Shown here: positions 1 through 6,768 of the stretch, piece by piece | Position numbering within the stretch: position 1 is the first letter of the stretch | Layout of the letters: each line of letters starts with the position of its first letter | Notes under the pieces: model-generated | Told to the model about the DNA's origin: nothing | The model's database searches: none | The model's input: the letters and a program-made list of their open reading frames with translations, nothing else | From: an uncultured Planctomycetota bacterium | GTDB taxonomy: Bacteria > Planctomycetota > Planctomycetia > Pirellulales > Thermoguttaceae | Direction of reading: 5' to 3' | NCBI GenBank assembly: GCA_902797455.1 | Contig: CADBTE010000419.1 | Location: 1-7,125 of the forward strand | Length of the DNA stretch: 7,125 bases | Translations under genes and position numbers: made by a program

Positions 1-1109
1 AGCGACTGCAGCCCCGGCGCCCAGATCACGGCGTTGTCGGCCGAGATATCGATGACGTCCGACAGTGTCTCCCCATCGCGCGATATTCCCTCGATCATCA
101 TGGTGCAGCCGCCGTTGATGACCAGCCGCGTTTTACTGCTGTCGGCCGGATCGGGGACGGTCCGAATCGTCATATCCCGGTCATACCGGGAAAGAATTCG
201 GATCCGCCGCATCCCGAATCGTCCCCCCGCTTGGCGTTCGGCGTCGGTCAGGCGAACGGCCAGACGAGAGGTGACCGGGATGTTTTGGACATTTGTTTCG
301 GGGACGGCCTGGTTCCTGAGGGCCTGAGCGCGTCGGTAGATGGTATCGGGGTTGAGCTGACCGGACCCCGGCTCGGCGATATGCAGGTCGATTGTCTGTG
401 ATGTCCTGAAGGTTCCGTACCAGCCCTGGTCGGTTGTCTTGGCCGCCATAAAGGGGGTCGTGATGGCGATTTGCAGCGGTTCCCAGGAGTTTTCGCGCTC
501 GAAGTAGATCGACGCCTCTTTCTCGATCCCTTCGTTTCTCATCCACAAAACCGCGTGGGGACCGCTGATTTTGTCTTTCCCCTGTGTCAGGCGGCAGTCG
601 CCCGAGAGGATGTAAATCTGATTTTCGGCGTCGCCCGGTCCCTTCCATCCGAATTGGGCGGTGATACAGATCGGCTCGGCCGAGGCCGGCTGTTTGGGGA
701 CGATGAACCGCTGATTCCCTTCGTCGTTGAACTGGTAACGGTCCAGTTCATCGCCGCTGCGGCCCTCCGGCGGCTCGCTCCCCAAGGCCGAGGTTCGAAA
801 CGCGCCGAGTCCCGGCGTGTCGGGGGTATCGATCCGTTCCACGGAGGAAAAGCCGGGAAGATTCCCCTCTCCGGTTCCGGTGAGCTCGAAGTCGAAGCCA
901 TTTTGCCGGGAGGCCAGAAGCGTGGGGTCGTCATCCGGACTGTTCCATCCCGCCTCGTCGGCATTCGCGAAGCCGGAAGTACCGACGGCGGCGAAATTCG
1001 CCCCGTAAAGAGGCTCTGTCGCGGACTGCGCCCAAATGTCGGAGGCCAAAGGGGCCAAAGCCATACAAAACAGCGCCGTGACAAGCTCGGTGAAAAACCG
1101 TTTAGACAG
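1..1109 (-). CDS. OstA/LptD-like envelope protein, N-terminal part (runs off window)
   Basis: The minus-strand frame is open from just below a TAA near 1256 to the window edge and gives 369 codons. I place the start at a CTG (1109). It yields a convincing signal peptide (SKR, then a hydrophobic stretch to about residue 22, with AQS near 27-29), and a G-rich stretch lies just upstream. The first in-frame ATG (1064) would cut the signal in half; a TTG further upstream is a third option. After a Gly/Asp/Pro-rich region, residues 165-205 (ILSGDCRLTQG, then AVLWM) and 327-365 (VINGG, then DISADNAVIWAPG) look like two OstA/LptA-type beta segments. Planctomycete OstA-like proteins, as I remember them, have the same ISxDxxVIW pattern. 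Expected role: periplasmic or outer-membrane lipopolysaccharide transport or assembly. Three cysteines (148, 172, 335) lie in the visible mature part. The C-terminal part, including any beta-barrel, is outside the window, so LptD identity is not proven. Confidence 0.75.
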   Translation of the reverse strand, partial: MSKRFFTELVTALFCMALAPLASDIWAQSATEPLYGANFAAVGTSGFANADEAGWNSPDDDPTLLASRQNGFDFELTGTGEGNLPGFSSVERIDTPDTPGLGAFRTSALGSEPPEGRSGDELDRYQFNDEGNQRFIVPKQPASAEPICITAQFGWKGPGDAENQIYILSGDCRLTQGKDKISGPHAVLWMRNEGIEKEASIYFERENSWEPLQIAITTPFMAAKTTDQGWYGTFRTSQTIDLHIAEPGSGQLNPDTIYRRAQALRNQAVPETNVQNIPVTSRLAVRLTDAERQAGGRFGMRRIRILSRYDRDMTIRTVPDPADSSKTRLVINGGCTMMIEGISRDGETLSDVIDISADNAVIWAPGLQS

Positions 1110-1270
1110 ACAATTCCCCCCGGCGTCGCTGCGAACGCGGCGTTTTTGATGGAAATGCCGAGACGGGGGATTCTCCAAGGGAAGATCCTGAAAAACGGTC
1201 TGTCCGCGAGGGAGACCTCCGCAGCCGCTCCCTTCGCGCGTGAAAACATATTTTTATACAGAGGCGTGCG

Positions 1271-1299
1271 ATAATAAGGAAATAACGCCGCGCAATCAA
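1271..1299 (-). promoter_or_regulatory. Candidate sigma-70-type promoter for the OstA-like gene
   Basis: On the minus strand TTGATT (1299-1294) and TATTAT (1276-1271) are separated by exactly 17 bases, close to TTGACA-N17-TATAAT. It lies in the gap after the thioredoxin-like gene and would give a leader of roughly 150 nt before the CTG at 1109. An AT-rich stretch (TATAAAAATAT) follows just downstream. It suggests the OstA-like gene can be transcribed independently of its upstream neighbour. Based on motif match only. Confidence 0.5.
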
Positions 1300-1330
1300 G
1301 AGCATTTGTCGGGTTTTCGCCCCGTGAATT

Positions 1331-1354
1331 TGGTTTTGACCGGGGGGAAAACCA
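1331..1354 (-). other. Small stem-loop after the thioredoxin-like gene
   Basis: TGGTTTT (1331-1337) and AAAACCA (1348-1354) are perfect 7-base complements around a 10-base loop. The element begins 7 bases after the thioredoxin-like stop codon on the minus strand. The stem is AT-rich and is not followed by a T-run, so it is not a standard intrinsic terminator; a weak attenuator or 3'-end processing structure is possible. Confidence 0.3.
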
Positions 1355-1360
1355 CGCCGC

Positions 1361-1891
1361 TCAGCGGGTCGGTTTTCCGAGGGAGTCAACCGTTCCGCGC
1401 AGAATCTCGGCCAGGTCGGCCGCCGTCTTAAACCCGGTGATCTGTTCTATCACGACATGATTGGGAGCCGCGAGGAGTACGGCGGGGGTCCCCGGGAGAC
1501 GCTCCAGCGACAGACCGAACAGGGCGAGCCGTTCATCGGCGTCGGGGGATGAAACCGGGATCTGAACACAAGTAAACAGCCCGCAAAGCTGGACGATGTC
1601 CCTGTCGCGAAAGGTTTCCTCCCGCATTCGTTCGCAAAACGGACAGCCGGGGTCAGTGATAAAAACGAGCAAAGGGCGCCTATTCCCCGCGGTATTCAAA
1701 AGGGGGGAGGGCTCGGTTTCAAAGTGGACCGATCCGGTCACAGCGGGTTCTCCGGCGGACGGACGTTCTCTTTTTCGATCGTCGCGCCAAATGAAGAACG
1801 AAGCGAGGAGCACGGCGGTCACCGTGAGGAGAACTATTTTCCTCACCGTTCTTCTTTGCCTGCCGGCCGCGGGGATGTTTGTGCGTTTCAT
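1361..1891 (-). CDS. Membrane-anchored thioredoxin-fold protein (CPFC)
   Basis: The protein has 176 residues. A basic N-terminus (KRTN to RKIV) is followed by one hydrophobic segment at about residues 18-35, which should anchor it in the cytoplasmic membrane or act as an uncleaved signal, leaving the domain outside. The thioredoxin-like domain spans about 55-170. It begins with the strand LLVFITD, then the redox motif C83-P-F-C86 at the start of a helix, and has the cis-proline signature GTP (134-136). A CPFC pair together with cis-Pro is typical of disulfide reductase, oxidase or isomerase folds of the thioredoxin/DsbC-like superfamily. It likely shuffles or reduces disulfides in envelope proteins. 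It lies upstream of the OstA-like gene on the same strand and diverges from flhA. No strong Shine-Dalgarno precedes the ATG at 1891. The exact subfamily and redox direction cannot be told from sequence alone. Confidence 0.85.
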   Translation of the reverse strand: MKRTNIPAAGRQRRTVRKIVLLTVTAVLLASFFIWRDDRKRERPSAGEPAVTGSVHFETEPSPLLNTAGNRRPLLVFITDPGCPFCERMREETFRDRDIVQLCGLFTCVQIPVSSPDADERLALFGLSLERLPGTPAVLLAAPNHVVIEQITGFKTAADLAEILRGTVDSLGKPTR

Positions 1892-1912
1892 AATCGGGTG
1901 GAATAGCGTTAT

Positions 1913-1998
1913 TTTCCCCCCCTGTCCAGAGCAATCGTCTTGCCATGCCGAGATCGCGTCAGATCGAGCAATAACCTCTCTGGACAGGTTTGGGGAAA
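1913..1998. repeat. Interrupted inverted repeat in the thioredoxin-flhA divergent region
   Basis: CCTGTCCAGAG (1921-1931) is repeated as its exact reverse complement CTCTGGACAGG (1978-1988). Flanking them, TTTCCCC (1913-1919) pairs with GGGGAAA (1992-1998), so 18 base pairs can form around a small asymmetric bulge and a loop of 46 bases. The loop also contains GAGCAAT twice in direct orientation (1929-1935 and 1966-1972, the first overlapping the stem). Its place between two divergent genes suggests a two-site operator or a structured leader RNA upstream of flhA. The function is inferred. Confidence 0.6.
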
Positions 1999-2065
1999 TT
2001 CGTTACGCTCCGGCCAGGACAAGGGTGTCCATTGAGTTTGTTTACCGGGAGGGAGAAAAATGACC

Positions 2066-2071
2066 AGGAGG
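2066..2071 (+). promoter_or_regulatory. Strong ribosome binding site of flhA
   Basis: A perfect AGGAGG lies 5 bases before the ATG at 2077. It decides the start: the frame is open further upstream, to a possible start near 1990, but that extension has no such site and would put unrelated residues ahead of the usual FlhA N-terminus. It is the clearest Shine-Dalgarno in the window. Confidence 0.9.
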
Positions 2072-2076
2072 GTTCG

Positions 2077-4167
2077 ATGATCAGAAATATCCGAGGCATT
2101 TCAGCCGCAGAGGTTCTGATTCCCGGTTTCGCCATCGCCTCGCTCTTGGTGATGTTCTTCAACCTCCCCGGGCCGGTGATGGATTGGCTCCTGTCGTTTA
2201 ATATCGCCCTGTCCGTTCTGATCTTCCTGACGACGTTTTTTATCCGGCGCCCGCTCGATTTCAGCGTCTTCCCGACCCTCTTGCTGGCCACGACCCTCTT
2301 TCGTCTGGCTTTGAACATTGGAACGACCCGACTGATCCTCACCCGTGCCGACACCTCCGGAACACTGGCGGCGGGGAAGGTGGTGCGCGCGTTTTCCGAG
2401 TTCGTCTCGGCCGATTCCCTGGTGGTCGGTTTCGTGATTTTCGCCATTTTCATCGTCATTCAGTTTGTGGTCATCACCAAAGGGGCGACCCGTATCAGCG
2501 AGGTGGCCGCACGGTTCACGCTCGACGCTCTTCCCGGGCGGCAGATGGCGATCGACGCCGACCTGAACGCCGGATTGATCGATTCCGACACCGCCCGCCA
2601 AAAGCGGGAAGAATTGACCGATCTGTCCGACTTTTTCGGCGCGATGGACGGCGCGGGCAAATTCGTTCGCGGAGACGCCATCGCCGGTTTGATCATCATC
2701 GCGGTCAACGTGGTGGGGGGTGTCCTTATCGGGACCCTTCAGCATGGTCAGCCGCTGGTTCAGACCCTGGCCACCTACACGACCCTGACGGTGGGGGACG
2801 GCCTGGTCTCGCAGGTTCCCGCCCTCTTGATCTCGATGGCGACGGGGGTCCTGGTTTCCCGCAGCAGCCGCGAGGGGAGTCTCTCCAAAGGGATGCTCAG
2901 CCAGCTTCTGTGTTCCCCGATGGCTTTTGCCTTGGGAGGGGTATTTCTCCTGACCTTGGTCTTCACGGGCCTTCCCGTTCTTCCGCTTTTGACATTGGCC
3001 GCCGGCTGCTTCACCCTGGCCTATTTCCAGTCGCTTCGCCGACGCGAGCGACAGCGCGAGCAGGAGGCCCGCGCCGCCGAAGAGCAAGAGCGCCGCGGCG
3101 CAGGCGTCGAGCAGAGCGAAGATCATCTCCGGGTGGATCCGCTGGAACTTCTTTTGGGGGTGGGCTTGATTCCCTTGGTTCAACCGGATCGGGAAGGGGC
3201 GATTACCCCGCAGCGATTCACGCGAATCCGCAATGACCTTGCCGACGAATGGGGGATTCTTCTGCCGAGTGTTCGGATCCGTGATCGGCTCGATCTGGAC
3301 GAGAACCGCTTCCGCGTTTTGATCGATGGCCAATGTGTCGCGGAAGGAACCGTTTGGCCTTCGATGTACCTGGCGATCGACCGGGGACACACCGAGGCGC
3401 GCTTGGCCGGTATCCGAACGACCGATCCGCTCGGCAGCGGCGCGGCGGCCTACTGGATTGAGGAAAAAGAACGGGACAACGCGGAAATCTTCGGCTTCGA
3501 GATTCTCTCCCCCGCCGACGCGCTTTTGCGCATGTTTCAGGGAATCGCGGTCGCTCACGCCGACGAGCTGCTCACGCGTGATATGCTCGCGCGGCTGATC
3601 GACGGCCTGAAGAAAAGTGCCCCGGCGGTGGTCGATGACCTTGGTTCCGATACCCTCCAGCCGACGACGATTCTGTCGGTTCTTCGGCTGCTGCTGCGGG
3701 AATATGTCTCGATTCGGCCTTTAGGGACGATCTTCGAGACATTGGCCGACCTGGCACGGCGAACAAAGAATCCCCAGCGTTTGGCCGAGGGGGTTCGGCT
3801 TCGCCTGAGCCGAATGATCATCGATCGCCTTCTCGATTTAGACGGCCGGCTGCGGGTGATTCAACTCGATCCGGTTTGGGAAGAGATGATTCGCCAGCGG
3901 ATTGTCACCGAGGAAGATACGCTGCGGGTCGAACTCGATCCCAGTCAGGCCGAGGAGTTTTTCTCCCAGCTGCGGTCGATGTTCGCTTCCCTGAGCGACG
4001 ATTCTCAGCCGGTGGCGCTTCTGGTCAGCTCGGCGGTTCGCGCGGCGGTGCGTCATTTGACCGCCGCCCAGTGGCCGACGGTCGCGGTTCTGGCGCACGA
4101 TGAGATTCCCCGCCGCGTCCAGCTGGTCCCCGAGGGGGTCGTCCATTGCCGGAAGGTCGCGGCGTAA
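2077..4167 (+). CDS. flhA: Flagellar export gate protein FlhA
   Basis: This 696-residue protein, close in length to enterobacterial FlhA, forms the ring-shaped export gate of the flagellar type III secretion system in the cytoplasmic membrane. The N-terminal half has about eight membrane segments (roughly 12-29, 36-56, 64-79, 112-134, 203-221, 241-261, 281-299, 301-318). The FHIPEP-family signature lies at 146-168 and includes LPGRQMAIDADLNAGLI; DGLVSQVPALLISMATG follows at 241-257. A charged Arg/Glu-rich linker (about 321-350) leads to the cytoplasmic domain that binds export substrates and chaperones, starting at DPLELLLGVGLIPLV. The wording LNAGL in the signature and the ADELLTRD and VSIRPLGTIFETLADLA segments favour flagellar FlhA over the virulence homologue SctV. 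No flhB or other flagellar gene lies beside it in the window; a redox gene diverges upstream and aroB follows 41 bases downstream. The reading frame is intact with no missing core motif. Confidence 0.97.
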   Translation: MIRNIRGISAAEVLIPGFAIASLLVMFFNLPGPVMDWLLSFNIALSVLIFLTTFFIRRPLDFSVFPTLLLATTLFRLALNIGTTRLILTRADTSGTLAAGKVVRAFSEFVSADSLVVGFVIFAIFIVIQFVVITKGATRISEVAARFTLDALPGRQMAIDADLNAGLIDSDTARQKREELTDLSDFFGAMDGAGKFVRGDAIAGLIIIAVNVVGGVLIGTLQHGQPLVQTLATYTTLTVGDGLVSQVPALLISMATGVLVSRSSREGSLSKGMLSQLLCSPMAFALGGVFLLTLVFTGLPVLPLLTLAAGCFTLAYFQSLRRRERQREQEARAAEEQERRGAGVEQSEDHLRVDPLELLLGVGLIPLVQPDREGAITPQRFTRIRNDLADEWGILLPSVRIRDRLDLDENRFRVLIDGQCVAEGTVWPSMYLAIDRGHTEARLAGIRTTDPLGSGAAAYWIEEKERDNAEIFGFEILSPADALLRMFQGIAVAHADELLTRDMLARLIDGLKKSAPAVVDDLGSDTLQPTTILSVLRLLLREYVSIRPLGTIFETLADLARRTKNPQRLAEGVRLRLSRMIIDRLLDLDGRLRVIQLDPVWEEMIRQRIVTEEDTLRVELDPSQAEEFFSQLRSMFASLSDDSQPVALLVSSAVRAAVRHLTAAQWPTVAVLAHDEIPRRVQLVPEGVVHCRKVAA

Positions 4168-4208
4168 ACCAGCGCCAAAGAAAAGCACTGTATGAAGCCA
4201 AAACTGTC

Positions 4209-5372
4209 ATGATCAGCCATCACACATCCATTCCCCCGGCATCAACCGACGGTGATGCGGTCACGGTTCGTTTGGGGAGACGAAGTTACCCGATTCGAAT
4301 CGCTCCCGGGCTGTTGCCGCGGGTCGGCCAGGCCGCCGGACTCGATCCGACATCGAAGATCGCGGTCGTCAGTGACAAGAACGTCGCCGGTATCTATCTT
4401 GATCGGCTCAAAAAAGCGCTGCGCGGTTTCCGTGTCGAGACGTTCGTCGTCCCTCCCGGGGAAAAAAGCAAATCGATCCCGCGATTGGTCGAGCTGTGGA
4501 ACGGTTTTTTAACGAAGCGGTTCGGCCGCGATATGACGGTCATCGCCTTAGGCGGCGGGATGGTGGGGGATCTGGCCGGCTTCGCGGCGGCGACCTTTAT
4601 GCGGGGGGTTCGTCTGATTCAGATTCCGACAACGCTTCTGGCGATGGTCGACAGTTCGGTCGGGGGGAAAACCGCCATCGATTTGGATGGGGGAAAGAAC
4701 CTCGTCGGGGCGTTTCACCAGCCCGCGGCGGTCTTCATCGATCCGACGGTCCTGGCGACGCTGCCGCCGCGTCAGTATCGCGCCGGCTTGGGCGAGGTGG
4801 TCAAATACGCCGCGGCTCTCGACAAGAACCTTTTCATTCGGCTGGAAAGGCGAAGCGAAGCGCTCAACGGGTGTGACCCCGAGATCTTGACTTATGTCAT
4901 CACCGCCTGCTGCCGGATCAAAAGCCGAATCGTCGCCCGAGACGAGCTCGATACGCTTGGATTGCGGGCGCTTTTAAACTACGGCCACACTTTCGCGCAC
5001 GCCTACGAGACGGCCGACGATTTTGACTCACTGCTGCACGGCGAGGCGGTGACGCTGGGGGTGATCGACGCCCTTCGCCTGGCCGAGCGGCTGAGGGAAA
5101 AAGACCCTCGCTTTGCCGCGATCACGCCAAAGCTCGTCGATCGCCAGCTGGCGCTGATTCGCTCTTTGGGGCTGATTGAGCAGCTCGGTCCGGAACGGCA
5201 CGCCGGGCGCTGGAATCTCCGTTTTTTGATGGGGAGTATGCGCCGGGACAAAAAAAGTGTCGCGGGCCGGGCCCGTTTTGTCCTTCCGACCGAGTTGGGC
5301 AAATCGACCGTAGTCAGCCAGGTCGACCCGGAGGATGTTCGGCAAGTACTTCGCCGACGTCTGGCTCGGTGA
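4209..5372 (+). CDS. aroB: 3-dehydroquinate synthase
   Basis: This cytoplasmic enzyme converts 3-deoxy-D-arabino-heptulosonate 7-phosphate to 3-dehydroquinate, the second step of the shikimate pathway, using NAD and a divalent metal such as zinc. The 387-residue product has the NAD-binding GGGMVGDLAGF (115-125), then QIPTTLLAMVDSSVGGKTAID (139-159) and KNLVGAFHQP (163-172). The expected metal ligands are present: E196 in GLGEVVKY, H260 in LNYGH and H277 in LLHGEA. It carries about 16 residues more at the N-terminus than the E. coli enzyme before VTVRLGRRSYPI. I chose the ATG at 4209; an upstream TTG (4146) would overlap flhA. No good Shine-Dalgarno is visible, but a six-codon ORF (4192-4212) ends in an ATGA overlap with this start, so translation may be coupled. 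It follows flhA by 41 bases on the same strand and is probably co-transcribed. Confidence 0.98.
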   Translation: MISHHTSIPPASTDGDAVTVRLGRRSYPIRIAPGLLPRVGQAAGLDPTSKIAVVSDKNVAGIYLDRLKKALRGFRVETFVVPPGEKSKSIPRLVELWNGFLTKRFGRDMTVIALGGGMVGDLAGFAAATFMRGVRLIQIPTTLLAMVDSSVGGKTAIDLDGGKNLVGAFHQPAAVFIDPTVLATLPPRQYRAGLGEVVKYAAALDKNLFIRLERRSEALNGCDPEILTYVITACCRIKSRIVARDELDTLGLRALLNYGHTFAHAYETADDFDSLLHGEAVTLGVIDALRLAERLREKDPRFAAITPKLVDRQLALIRSLGLIEQLGPERHAGRWNLRFLMGSMRRDKKSVAGRARFVLPTELGKSTVVSQVDPEDVRQVLRRRLAR

Positions 5373-5408
5373 AAAAACAAACCATTATTTATGGAGAAAC
5401 ACAAGGCG

Positions 5409-5783
5409 ATGACCGAATTTTCGTTTCCGAGGCGCCGCTTTATCGGCGGAGGAATCTTGGCGCTTTTGACCTTAGCCGCCGCGAGACTTTTCGCCGCCGA
5501 AAAACTCAGCTACGAATACCTCCAGCGGAATCTTTATCCGAAGACCGCCGATGAGGAGGCCTATCTTCGCAAGGTACTTGAGGCGGTCGAAAAGGGAACC
5601 CTCCCCGCGAAGCTGGTCTATATGACGATCAAAAGCGCCTCGCGCCACGGCAAGGCCAAACGGATTTATTACTTCTCGACAACGCTCGGGATCCTCGCCA
5701 AGAAAAACGGGATCAAATCGGTCCCCGTCCTTTCTTATGCCGCGGCTTCCAAGAGCGGCGAGGAGGATGCCGCCCGGAATTAG
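5409..5783 (+). CDS. Small exported protein with Tat-like signal, function unknown
   Basis: The 124-residue product begins MTEFSFPRRRFIGGG: three arginines and F-I, followed by a hydrophobic core (ILALLTLAAARLFA) and a likely cleavage near AxA. This resembles a twin-arginine signal with a short n-region. The remaining roughly 95 residues (AEKLSYEYLQRNLYP through GIKSVPVLSYAA) are basic and largely helical-looking, with no cysteine and no catalytic motif I recognise. I recall similar small YxYLxRxLYP-type proteins in planctomycetes but know no function for them. An upstream in-frame ATG at 5391 would add six residues (MEKHKA). I prefer 5409 because a GGAG lies 12 bases upstream of it and nothing useful precedes 5391. 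It follows aroB by 36 bases and is probably the last gene of the flhA-aroB transcription unit. Its stop overlaps that of the convergent crotonase gene. Confidence 0.7.
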   Translation: MTEFSFPRRRFIGGGILALLTLAAARLFAAEKLSYEYLQRNLYPKTADEEAYLRKVLEAVEKGTLPAKLVYMTIKSASRHGKAKRIYYFSTTLGILAKKNGIKSVPVLSYAAASKSGEEDAARN

Positions 5784-6547
5784 CCGCGTTTGTTTCGGTC
5801 CAGAAATGCCCGGATCCTCTCTTGGACTTCCGGGCTCTTCCACGATTGCCAGTGGGCGTCAAGTCCCGAGCGGATCTCCTCCTCGGGGGGGAGAAGATCC
5901 GCGTTGGCCTTTTTTTTCATTTCGACCAGACGCGCCTTTTCAATGACCGACAGTGACTCGGCCCGAGCCAGGGCGGAGGCGTCCAGATCTTCCTGCGCGG
6001 CATTCTCGTGAACCAACCCCAGGCAAAACGCCTCCGGACGGTCGATTCCCTCTCGGCGAAGATGAAGCGCTTTCAGCGCCGAGGCGCTGAGCCGCCGCCG
6101 CAGGAACGGGTAAAGCAGCGAGCAGTCCAGCGCGTGCCATAATTCGGGAAAACCGATTCGTGCCGATTCCCCGGCGATCACATAGTCGCTGACCGAGACC
6201 AGCGCGCCGCCGCCGCCGATCGCCGCGCCATGGACCGCGGCGATGACCGTTTGGGGAAGGGTGAGAATGGCTCGAAGAATCCGCGTGACCAGTTTCGGCA
6301 TCGCGCGGCCGAGCCCCTCGTCGTCGGTTCCCGCGGCCGCGGCCTGCGCCAGGTCGAGCCCCGAGCAGAAATGTTTTCCCTCGCCGCGCAGAATCACGAC
6401 TTTCTCTTCCTGTTCGGGCAATTGGGAGAGAACCTCTTCAAAGCGAAGAAGAAGTTCCCACGACAGCGCGTTGCATCGATTCGGACGATTGAGCGTGATG
6501 CGCACAACTCCGGGGAGGGGATAATCGGTCAGGAGTGGATCGGACAT
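5780..6547 (-). CDS. Enoyl-CoA hydratase/isomerase (crotonase) family protein
   Basis: The 255-residue product has the usual crotonase length and order: RITLNRPNRCNALS (16-29), the first oxyanion-hole segment HFCSGLDL (59-66) and the second VHGAAIGGGGAL (105-116). FPELWHAL (133-140) and a C-terminal helical region from about 200 follow. These cytoplasmic enzymes stabilise an acyl-CoA enolate and act as hydratases, isomerases, hydrolases or lyases. The glutamate matching Glu164 of rat mitochondrial crotonase is present (E135), but alanine (A115) stands where Glu144 is expected. A simple two-glutamate hydratase is therefore less likely, and an isomerase or other reaction is possible. I chose the ATG at 6547; a TTG at 6580 would add eleven residues (FPAAPNPDV-type) unlike family N-termini. 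No Shine-Dalgarno is visible. It appears to be a single-gene unit with its own promoter; the substrate is unknown. Confidence 0.93.
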   Translation of the reverse strand: MSDPLLTDYPLPGVVRITLNRPNRCNALSWELLLRFEEVLSQLPEQEEKVVILRGEGKHFCSGLDLAQAAAAGTDDEGLGRAMPKLVTRILRAILTLPQTVIAAVHGAAIGGGGALVSVSDYVIAGESARIGFPELWHALDCSLLYPFLRRRLSASALKALHLRREGIDRPEAFCLGLVHENAAQEDLDASALARAESLSVIEKARLVEMKKKANADLLPPEEEIRSGLDAHWQSWKSPEVQERIRAFLDRNKRG

Positions 6548-6604
6548 AAAAACGTCGGGGTTGGGAGCGGCCGGGAACAACCAAAAAACTGGCTCTTGCG
6601 TGTA

Positions 6605-6632
6605 TTTATATTTCCCAGATTCACGCTTTCAA
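6605..6632 (-). promoter_or_regulatory. Candidate sigma-70-type promoter for the crotonase gene
   Basis: On the minus strand TTGAAA (6632-6627) and TATAAA (6610-6605) are 16 bases apart, and would give a leader of about 50 nt before the ATG at 6547. It sits in the AT-rich divergent region 6548-6768. The rest of that region has a plus-strand TATAAAAT (6707-6714) but no convincing -35 partner, and I see no gene in it. Confidence 0.5.
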
Positions 6633-6754
6633 GGGAAATTGCCCAAAGAATTTTCAAAAATAGGGTCATTTCGGTCGAGTTGGGGGGAGAAATCTCACGG
6701 GATTTGTATAAAATCATCCTATAGTTTCGGTTTGCGGCCTTTGTGACGCTCCCC

Positions 6755-6766
6755 GGAGCAGGAAAG
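6755..6766 (+). promoter_or_regulatory. Ribosome binding site in front of the candidate leader ORF
   Basis: GGAG (6755-6758) and AGGAAAG (6760-6766) lie just before an ATG at 6769; AGGA is 5 bases from it. This is a better site than those before most genes in the window and is the main reason for taking the short ORF at 6769 seriously. Confidence 0.45.
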
Positions 6767-6768
6767 AA

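Noticed and set aside
181..1249. Long minus-strand frames (181-648 and 587-1249) that could be called as genes
   Set aside because: Their translations are Arg/Pro/Ser-rich without family features. A third frame on the same strand, lacking an ATG start, gives a signal peptide and OstA-like motifs and is the real gene.
1990..2076. N-terminal extension of FlhA by 29 residues
   Set aside because: The perfect AGGAGG 5 bases before the ATG at 2077, and the typical FlhA N-terminus there, make the extension unlikely.
2101..3558. A 485-codon minus-strand frame opposite flhA
   Set aside because: Low-complexity Gln/Arg/Gly-rich translation lying wholly opposite a strongly conserved gene; it is a by-product of high GC and flhA codon use.
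5923..5937. Run of eight T (eight A in the crotonase coding strand) as a programmed frameshift site
   Set aside because: It encodes MKKKA in an uninterrupted frame with family-like sequence on both sides, and no alternative product is evident.
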